64,000 nucleotides of DNA from DATHZQ01 sp963823505 (GTDB lineage: Bacteria; Actinomycetota; Acidimicrobiia; Spongiisociales; UBA5794). A program made the translations under genes and the position numbers. The notes under the pieces were generated by a model that saw only the letters and a program-made list of their open reading frames with translations, did no database searches and had not been told where the DNA came from. Positions 44,744 to 50,673 of the stretch are shown here, piece by piece; position 1 is the first letter of the stretch, and every line of letters begins with the position of its first letter. The stretch lies in contig CAWGLY010000005.1 in NCBI GenBank assembly GCA_963823505.1, positions 1,860,001-1,924,000 of the forward strand. The letters run 5' to 3'.

Positions 44744-46176
44744 CGGTCGACGTCCCCCAGAACCGGATCGGTCGACGCCAGCGTCGCAACGGTGTCGGCC
44801 ATCAGCGAGTCGGTCATCATCACCGGCAGCGCCTGCACGTGGGCGAACGAAGGTCCACGTACGTGAACCCGCCACGGCTTGGCGCCGCCCTCGGAGACGA
44901 TGTACATCCCCAGCTCGCCGCGGGGTGATTCGACGGCCTGATACGCCTCGCCGGCCGGGACCTTGAATCCCTCGGTGAAGATCTTGAAGTGGTGGATGAG
45001 CGCTTCCATCGATTCGTCGATGCGTTTGCGGGGCGGAGGAGTGACCTTGCGGTCTTCGGTGCGGTAGTCGCCGCCTGGGATGGTCTCCATCACCTGGCGG
45101 GCGATGCGCAGCGACTGCTTGATCTCCTCGACGCGCATGATGTAGCGATCGAAGACGTCGCCGTGCTTGCCGACCGGCACGTCGAAGTCATACTGCTCGA
45201 TGCCGCTGTAGGGGAATGCCGTGCGGAGATCCCAGTCGATGCCGGAGGCGCGGGCCGTCGGGCCTGTGACCCCGAAGGCTCGGCACTCGTCCGGGGTGAT
45301 CACCCCGACGCCCTGGGTGCGATCGAGGAAGATCGGGTTCTCGTTCAGGAGCTCTTCGTATTCGGCGACCCCGGTAGGCACCAGGTCGAAGATCCGCTCG
45401 AGGTCGTCCTCCCAACCGTCGGGCAGGTCGGCCGCCACGCCGCCGGGGCGGATGAAGTTGTGGTTCATCCGCAGCCCGGTGACTCGCTCGAAGAACTCGA
45501 GCACGATCTCACGCTCGCGCCATCCGTAGATCATCATCGACACGGCACCGATGTCCATGCCCTGAGTGGCGAGGAAGAGGAGGTGGCTCGATACGCGGTT
45601 GAGCTCCGTCATGAGCACCCTGATCGCCTGGCCCCGCGGCGGGATGTCGACGCCGAGGAGTTGCTCAACGGCCAGTGAGTAGGCCAGCTCGTTGTGGAAC
45701 GGTGACAGGTAGTCCATGCGGGTGACGTTTGTCGGTCCCTGCAGCCAGGTCAGCGTCTCGGCAGTCTTCTCCATACCCGTGTGCAGGTAACCGATGATCG
45801 GCTTGACCCGCCGGATGGTCTCGCCCTCGAGCTCCAACTGCAAGCGGAGCACACCATGGGTCGACGGGTGCTGCGGGCCCATGTTGATGATCTGCCGCTC
45901 GTCCTTGTCGACCGTCTCGTCGATCACGTAGTCGTCGGTGATCAACGTCCCGCGCTGGGCGGCCAGACCGGGCTCCTGGGCCTCGGGGAGGAGCTCCTGG
46001 GCGCCCTCGTCCGTGGCCTGGCGGACCCACTCGGGTTCTTCGGTCCCTGCGACCCAGATCTCATGAAGCCTGCGGCGCTCGTCGGCACCTTCTGATGCGT
46101 CGGGCCGATCTGCGGGCGGCGCCTCGATGGTGAGGGCTTCGAGATCTCCCGTGACGACGTTCGGGGTGTCGCTCAT
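44740..46176 (-). CDS. nuoD: NADH-quinone oxidoreductase subunit D with long N-terminal extension (14-subunit operon)
   Basis: 478 aa from ATG 46176, which overlaps the nuoC stop (ATGA). The core is standard: INMGPQHPSTHGVLRLQLEL with the quinone-site His, IGYLHTGMEKTAE, RMNHNFIRPGGVAADLP and the final PVLGDVDR. The first roughly 100 residues before the MGPQHPS motif are an acidic, Pro/Ala-rich extension (SEGADERRRLHEIWVAGTEE), about twice as long as in related proteins I remember. Role of the extension unknown. Confidence 0.94.
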   Translation of the reverse strand: MSDTPNVVTGDLEALTIEAPPADRPDASEGADERRRLHEIWVAGTEEPEWVRQATDEGAQELLPEAQEPGLAAQRGTLITDDYVIDETVDKDERQIINMGPQHPSTHGVLRLQLELEGETIRRVKPIIGYLHTGMEKTAETLTWLQGPTNVTRMDYLSPFHNELAYSLAVEQLLGVDIPPRGQAIRVLMTELNRVSSHLLFLATQGMDIGAVSMMIYGWREREIVLEFFERVTGLRMNHNFIRPGGVAADLPDGWEDDLERIFDLVPTGVAEYEELLNENPIFLDRTQGVGVITPDECRAFGVTGPTARASGIDWDLRTAFPYSGIEQYDFDVPVGKHGDVFDRYIMRVEEIKQSLRIARQVMETIPGGDYRTEDRKVTPPPRKRIDESMEALIHHFKIFTEGFKVPAGEAYQAVESPRGELGMYIVSEGGAKPWRVHVRGPSFAHVQALPVMMTDSLMADTVATLASTDPVLGDVDR

Positions 46177-46709
46177 GAGGCTTGGTGTGCTCCCTTGAAC
46201 TGGACCGGTACCGATCCGACCGAGTAGTCCTTGCGCAGCGGGTGCCCTTCCCACTCGTCGGGCAGCAGGATCCGGGTGAGGTCCGGGTGCCCGGTGAAGA
46301 TGATGCCGAAGAGGTCGTAGGTCTCACGCTCGTAGAAATTGGCACCGGCGAAGACGTCGGAGACCGTGGGCAGCGTCGGGTCCTCACCCACGACACCCGT
46401 GCGTATCCGCAAGCGCCGGCACCTGGCGTGGGACAGGAGGTTGACCACGACCTCAAACCGGGGGCGGCGGCGGAGGTAGTCGACTCCACACAGGTCCACG
46501 AATACGTCGTACCCCGCATCCCGCGCCGCTCGGATGAACGCGGCATGGTGCTCTGCGGGCACGTGGGCGACGTCGCCGGTGAGCCGCTCCTCGACATACA
46601 CCGAGGGGAACGCCCCGACGAGACCGGCGAGAACCGGATCGTCGGGGATCGACACGGGGATCACGGGGGCCGCGTCGGTGTCGGGCTCTGAGGCGACAGC
46701 ATCGGTCAT
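46173..46709 (-). CDS. nuoC: NADH-quinone oxidoreductase subunit C (14-subunit operon)
   Basis: 178 aa from ATG 46709 (MTDAVASEPDTD). Hallmarks: FYERETYDLFGIIFTGHPDL and DEWEGHPLRKDYSVGSVPVQ. One base separates its start from the nuoB stop. Confidence 0.93.
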   Translation of the reverse strand: MTDAVASEPDTDAAPVIPVSIPDDPVLAGLVGAFPSVYVEERLTGDVAHVPAEHHAAFIRAARDAGYDVFVDLCGVDYLRRRPRFEVVVNLLSHARCRRLRIRTGVVGEDPTLPTVSDVFAGANFYERETYDLFGIIFTGHPDLTRILLPDEWEGHPLRKDYSVGSVPVQFKGAHQAS

Positions 46710-46710
46710 G

Positions 46711-47202
46711 TCACGAAGCCTGGGTGATTCCGGGGCGGCGGATCTCGCCACTCATGATCTTCTCTTGCAGCGTCAGGATGCCGTGCATCAGCGACTGCGG
46801 CCCTGGCGGGCAACCCGGTACGTAGATGTCGACCGGCACGACCTGGTCGACGCCCTGGACGAGTGCGTAGTTGTTGAACATGCCGCCCGTCGACGCACAG
46901 GCCCCCATCGAGATGACCCACTTGGGCTCGGCCATCTGGTCGTAGACCTGCCGCACCACAGGAGCCATCTTCTGGGAGACCCGACCGGCAACGATCATGA
47001 GGTCGGCCTGGCGGGGCGAGGCCCGGAACACCTCCATGCCAAACCGAGCCAGGTCGTTGTGGGCAGCACCTGTCGCCATCATCTCGATGGCGCAGCACGC
47101 CAGACCGAACGAGGCCGGCCACATCGACCGGGTCCGCGCCCAGTTGATGCCTTTGTCGAGCGTCGTCATCAAGAAGCCGGATGGTTGCGCCTGTCCGGCC
47201 AT
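46711..47202 (-). CDS. nuoB: NADH-quinone oxidoreductase subunit B (14-subunit operon)
   Basis: 163 aa. Cluster N2 ligands in FGLACCAIEMMATG, MGACASTGGMFNNYALVQ and YVPGCPPGPQSL. Its ATG shares one base with the nuoA stop codon. Confidence 0.96.
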   Translation of the reverse strand: MAGQAQPSGFLMTTLDKGINWARTRSMWPASFGLACCAIEMMATGAAHNDLARFGMEVFRASPRQADLMIVAGRVSQKMAPVVRQVYDQMAEPKWVISMGACASTGGMFNNYALVQGVDQVVPVDIYVPGCPPGPQSLMHGILTLQEKIMSGEIRRPGITQAS

Positions 47203-47651
47203 CAGGCGGCTTCCTCAGCGGTAGCGGCTGGAGCCACCCCCGGTTTGTCACGCGCCTCGGCGACAACTCTGCGATAGCGCTCGCGAGTGGCGACGTTCCA
47301 ATCGAGTGCCCCACGCTTCCACACATAGACCAGCGTCTCGACGAGGAGCGCCACGAAGATCGCCATCGCACCGACGCCTGCCCAGCCGAAGCTGTCGAAA
47401 CGCACGGCCCAGGCGAACAGGAAGATCAGCTCGACATCGAAGATCACGAACAGCATCGCAACGATGTAGAACTTGACGGGGAAACGCTCGACGGGGTCCT
47501 GCAGCGGGACGATGCCGCACTCGTAGGGGGCGAGCTTCTCGGGCGTCGGCTTGTTCGGGCTGAGCTTCCACGACGCAAACATCATGACCGATGCGAAGCC
47601 GACGGCCAGGATGAGCATCAAGACGATCGGCAGGTAATCGGCGAGGGTCAT
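47202..47651 (-). CDS. nuoA: NADH-quinone oxidoreductase subunit A (14-subunit operon)
   Basis: 149 aa from ATG 47651 (MTLADYLPIVLMLILAVG), preceded by a GAAGGAG ribosome binding site. NuoA signature YECGIVPLQDPVERFPVKFY and FVIFDVELIFLFAWA, three membrane helices. The C-terminal tail of about 30 residues is longer than in the NuoA of the other operon. First gene of the operon; promoter predicted at 47680-47708. Confidence 0.95.
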   Translation of the reverse strand: MTLADYLPIVLMLILAVGFASVMMFASWKLSPNKPTPEKLAPYECGIVPLQDPVERFPVKFYIVAMLFVIFDVELIFLFAWAVRFDSFGWAGVGAMAIFVALLVETLVYVWKRGALDWNVATRERYRRVVAEARDKPGVAPAATAEEAA

Positions 47652-47679
47652 AGCGGCAACGGCTCCTTCTCCGGACGTG

Positions 47680-47708
47680 AGATTAGGAACCGGTGCGGGC
47701 GGTCCAAA
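47680..47708 (-). promoter_or_regulatory. Predicted promoter of the 14-gene nuo operon
   Basis: -35 TTTGGA (47703-47708), 17-base spacer, -10 TAATCT (47680-47685). Transcription would start about 20 bases before the ATG, just ahead of the GAAGGAG ribosome binding site. The rest of 47709-47861 shows nothing else recognisable. Confidence 0.5.
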
Positions 47709-47861
47709 ATCAGCGGTGCCTGCGCAGGTGAAGCGATCGGCTCGGGAACGCTCCCCGCAACGCAGTGACGCCACACGTTGACCGCGACACGCCTGGTTCG
47801 CCGGTCATCACCAACCGGAACGTCGAGCCGCACGACGCACGGCTCCAAGGGTCGAGCGATA

Positions 47862-47963
47862 TCAGTGGCCCGACTTCTTCGCCTTCTTCTCGGCACGCTT
47901 CTGCTTGAGGGTCTTGGCTGCGGGCTTCTTGGAGCTCTTGCTGCCTCTGTCTTTGTTCGCCAT
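47862..47963 (-). CDS. 33-aa Lys-rich small protein
   Basis: A 33-codon frame starting at ATG 47963 has a textbook ribosome binding site (AGGAGG, 6 bases upstream). The product (ANKDRGSKSSKKPAAKTLKQ onward) is about one third Lys/Arg and ends KKAKKSGH. Very short, highly basic proteins of this type (starting MANKD, rich in KK/KR) are common but uncharacterised in actinobacterial genomes; a nucleic-acid-binding role is a guess. It lies between the nuoA promoter region and a repeat array. Confidence 0.7.
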   Translation of the reverse strand: MANKDRGSKSSKKPAAKTLKQKRAEKKAKKSGH

Positions 47964-48090
47964 CAGTACCTCCTGGTCGGCCGTCGTCACGAAGTGGCCT
48001 GTGGCCATTGTCTCACGAGAACGGCGATGACGCGGAGACCGTGCAAACCCAGGCCGCCCCCACCAAACCAAGCCGTCCCCCCGGGAGGTA

Positions 48091-48305
48091 CGAACCAAGC
48101 GTCCCCCGGACCTGCGAACCAAGCGTCCCCCGGACCTGCGAACCAAGCGTTCCCCGGACCTGCGAACCAAGCATTCCCCGGACCTGCGAACCAAGCATTC
48201 CCCGGACCTGCGAACCAAGCATTCCCCGGACCTGCGAACCAAGCGTTCCCGGAGTTGCAAAGCAGGCGTTCCCCGGAGTTGCAAAGCAGGCGCTCCCCGG
48301 AGTTG
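48091..48305. repeat. Nine-copy 24-bp minisatellite
   Basis: Nine head-to-tail units of 24 bp (one of 23), contiguous and without spacers. The first six to seven read CGAACCAAGCGTCCCCCGGA + CCTG with small changes; the last two are CAAAGCAGGCGTTCCCCGGA + GTTG variants. A degenerate unit precedes it (48062-48090). All frames are open across it because 24 is a multiple of three and the unit lacks stops; I see no ribosome binding site and regard it as non-coding. Confidence 0.9.
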
Positions 48306-48436
48306 CGAAGCTGGACAACTCCCAAGGAACGCGAAGCGTTCCCAGCAACCTCCCAAGGAACGCGAAGCGTTCCCAGCAACCTCCCAAGGAACGCGAAGCG
48401 TTCCCAGCAACCTCCCAAGGAACGCGAAGCGTTCCC
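48300..48436. repeat. Composite hairpin element and four 31-bp repeats with GAA-triloop hairpins
   Basis: GAGTTGCGAAGC...CAACTC (48300-48321) is followed by four tandem units of about 31 bp starting at 48316, 48346, 48377 and 48408. Each contains GGAACGC-GAA-GCGTTCC (first at 48326-48342). The last unit ends one base before the stop codon of the reductase gene. The order of elements matches the composite repeat at 24975-25012. Stacked hairpins here could end or protect the reductase mRNA. Confidence 0.88.
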
Positions 48437-48437
48437 G

Positions 48438-49697
48438 TCAGCTTCTGACCAGGGGCTCAGGGCCGACGGATACGATCCGCTCGACGGCCCGATAGATGCG
48501 CTCTTCCATGCCGATCTCGTCGGGCTCGAGCAGGTTCGCCATCACCTTCAGGACCCACTCCATCAGCGGCCGGGAGCGCAAGCCGACCCTGGTCAGGCTC
48601 CGCATCATCCTGGGGTTGCCGATGGCGATCGAGAACGCGCGCGCCACACGGTGGTAGGCGCCGTACTCATCCTCGAGCTGTTGGGGATAGCGCTGCAGCA
48701 GCGTGGTGTCGCCCGTGGCCACCGCCGCGGCAATGTGCGGTGCTGCCATCCGGCCCGTCTCGTAGGCGTAATCGATGCCCTCGCCGTTGAAAGGGTTGAC
48801 CGCACCGGCAGCATCCCCGACGGCCAGCCAGTTGCGTCCAAACTTCGGGCCAACGGAGAACGACATCGGGAGCTTCCCCCCGACCGGTGCCGTGATCACG
48901 TCGTCCGCAGTGACCTGCCAGTGCGGCGGGAGCCCACTGATGTAGGCATCCATCACCTTGGAGGTGTTGACGTCCTTCCAGCCCTTGAAGGTGGAGAGGA
49001 CACCGACTCCGACGTTGATCGCTCCGTCACCAAGCGGGAAGATCCACCCGTACCCTGGGAGGGACCGGCCCTCGGCGTCGCGGATGTCGAGCTGGCTCTC
49101 CAAGAAGCCGTCGGCGGAGTTCGGGCTGGAGTAGTAGCCCCGCACCGCAAGACCGTACGGATAGTCCTTGCGCCGGGCGGTGCCGAGGCTGCGACCAAAC
49201 CTCGACAGTGAGCCGTCGGCGACCACGGTCACATCGGCCGTCACCCGCTGCCGATCGACGATGCCCGAGTCATCCTTCTGGATCAGGTCGGCGCCGACCA
49301 AGAGCCCGTCCTCGACGACCGCGACGGCCTCGGTGCGTTGCCGGATCACCGCACCTTGCTTCTCCGCAAGCATCGCGACCTGCATGTCGAGATCCGCTCT
49401 GCGGATCACCGCACCCCAATTGGGGTAGGTGGTGTGCTCAGGCCAAGGAAGCTCCAGCTTCAAGTCTCCCGAATACGCACGCAGCCCCACGATCTTGTGG
49501 AGCTCCGGCACGTCGAAGTCGAATCCCATGTCGGTGAGCTGTTTGACCGCACGAGGAGTCAGACCGTCGCCGCAGGTCTTGTTGCGGGGATACGACTTCT
49601 TCTCGACGACGAGCACCGAAAGACCGTTGCGAGCAAGCCAGAAGGCGGTTGCGGCGCCGGCCGGCCCGCCACCAACTACGAGAACATCGGTATGCAT
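48438..49697 (-). CDS. Geranylgeranyl reductase-family FAD oxidoreductase (probable menaquinone side-chain reductase)
   Basis: 419 aa. FAD-binding dinucleotide fold VLVVGGGPAGAATAFWLARN, then the family motif PRNKTCGDGLTPRAVKQL, and a second FAD motif WLAVGDAAGAVNPFNGEGID. The family saturates isoprenoid double bonds; the mycobacterial member MenJ partly reduces the menaquinone tail. Neighbouring two complex I operons and a quinol-oxidising complex fits that role (inference). A leaderless-type -10 box lies 7 bases before the ATG. The gene ends against the hairpin repeats. Confidence 0.88.
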   Translation of the reverse strand: MHTDVLVVGGGPAGAATAFWLARNGLSVLVVEKKSYPRNKTCGDGLTPRAVKQLTDMGFDFDVPELHKIVGLRAYSGDLKLELPWPEHTTYPNWGAVIRRADLDMQVAMLAEKQGAVIRQRTEAVAVVEDGLLVGADLIQKDDSGIVDRQRVTADVTVVADGSLSRFGRSLGTARRKDYPYGLAVRGYYSSPNSADGFLESQLDIRDAEGRSLPGYGWIFPLGDGAINVGVGVLSTFKGWKDVNTSKVMDAYISGLPPHWQVTADDVITAPVGGKLPMSFSVGPKFGRNWLAVGDAAGAVNPFNGEGIDYAYETGRMAAPHIAAAVATGDTTLLQRYPQQLEDEYGAYHRVARAFSIAIGNPRMMRSLTRVGLRSRPLMEWVLKVMANLLEPDEIGMEERIYRAVERIVSVGPEPLVRS

Positions 49698-49704
49698 GAA
49701 AGGA

Positions 49705-49710
49705 AGCCTA
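49705..49710 (-). promoter_or_regulatory. -10 box of the reductase gene (leaderless type)
   Basis: TAGGCT on the minus strand, 7 bases before the ATG at 49697, with no ribosome binding site between. Confidence 0.45.
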
Positions 49711-49763
49711 GGAGGGTGTCGATCGCTGCCAGAAGTCGTCCCCGGCCGAATCTCCGCGTCGGC

Positions 49764-50669
49764 TCAGGGAGCCGCTGCCATCTCACCCTCGGCCACCAAA
49801 CCGCAGTCGGCCTCAGCATCCGGCAGCGGCTGGCCGCCAAAGGCGACGCGCTCGTAGAGCGCCACCGAAGCGACCTCCTCCTCGGACAGCGTGCCCTCGA
49901 ACCCCGGCATCTGGCCGAAACCGCCGACGGGTTTCGCCAGCGCCCCGTAGGTCGCCTCGGGGTAGTTGGCGGTCCCCAGCGCGATCCACTCGGCGTGCAT
50001 CGTGCACTGGCCCTCGGGGAAACTCGCCAGAACCGCACCTCCGGACAGCACCTGCCCCGCGCCACCTCCGCCGCCTGCCCCGTGGCAGGAGGCACAGCGG
50101 CTGTCGTAGATCTCCTGACCAACGCTGAAGAAGTTGACCACATCCACCCCGTAGTCGGTGCCGTCACAGTTCTCGGCAACCCCCGTGACCGGGTCGAGCG
50201 CCAGTTGACCGGACACCCCGCAATCGGGCCCATCGGGTGCCCTGAGGAGATACAACATGGCCAGCGCGGGGATGATGATGAATGCGGCCGCAAGCCACCG
50301 CGGAAACCCGGCAAGCACGGAGCTGCCGGCAGGGGCGGCGCGAACGCCGTCCTCGTGGTCGTCGTCGTGGGCCTCCTCGTCATCAGCCGAAGTGGGTGCG
50401 TCTGCTTCGGCTGCTGGAGCAAGCACTTCGACGTCCGGTCCCGAAGGCTCGGCCGGGGCGCTGGGAGCCTCAGCAGCCGGCGCCGCCGGCGTTGCTGGAG
50501 CGGACGCCGCGGCCGGGGCGGCTGCCGGGGCGGCTTCGTCGCCTGCCCATCGCCTCAGGACGTCCTCCGTGGAGACTCCCTCTGCCACCGCTCGCGCCGC
50601 GGCCGAGCGCTCGACCATGTCGGCCGGGTAGCCGAGACTTTCTGCGATTTGGGAAATCAACTGCTCCAT
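49764..50669 (-). CDS. Membrane-anchored monoheme c-type cytochrome with N-terminal helical motif
   Basis: 301 aa from ATG 50669, four bases after the stop of the upstream CcoN-CcoO gene. Residues about 14-44 (YPADMVERSAAARAVAEG...) form the short helical motif also repeated in cytochrome bc subunit IV at 55720. A long Ala/Pro then acidic linker follows, then one membrane helix (WLAAAFIIIPALAMLYLL) and a class I cytochrome c domain with CASCH heme site and GFGQMPGFEGTLSEEEV (axial Met). Topology puts the heme outside and the motif in the cytoplasm. It occupies the place of CcoP in a cbb3 operon but has one heme, not two. Confidence 0.85.
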   Translation of the reverse strand: MEQLISQIAESLGYPADMVERSAAARAVAEGVSTEDVLRRWAGDEAAPAAAPAAASAPATPAAPAAEAPSAPAEPSGPDVEVLAPAAEADAPTSADDEEAHDDDHEDGVRAAPAGSSVLAGFPRWLAAAFIIIPALAMLYLLRAPDGPDCGVSGQLALDPVTGVAENCDGTDYGVDVVNFFSVGQEIYDSRCASCHGAGGGGGAGQVLSGGAVLASFPEGQCTMHAEWIALGTANYPEATYGALAKPVGGFGQMPGFEGTLSEEEVASVALYERVAFGGQPLPDAEADCGLVAEGEMAAAP

Positions 50670-50673
50670 GAGC

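Noticed and set aside
48091..48305. CRISPR array
   Set aside because: Units are contiguous with no spacers, too short for a CRISPR repeat-spacer unit, and no cas gene is near.
48008..48448. Repeat protein encoded by the 24-bp array
   Set aside because: Open frames appear in several phases simply because the unit lacks stops and is a multiple of three; no ribosome binding site or domain is seen.
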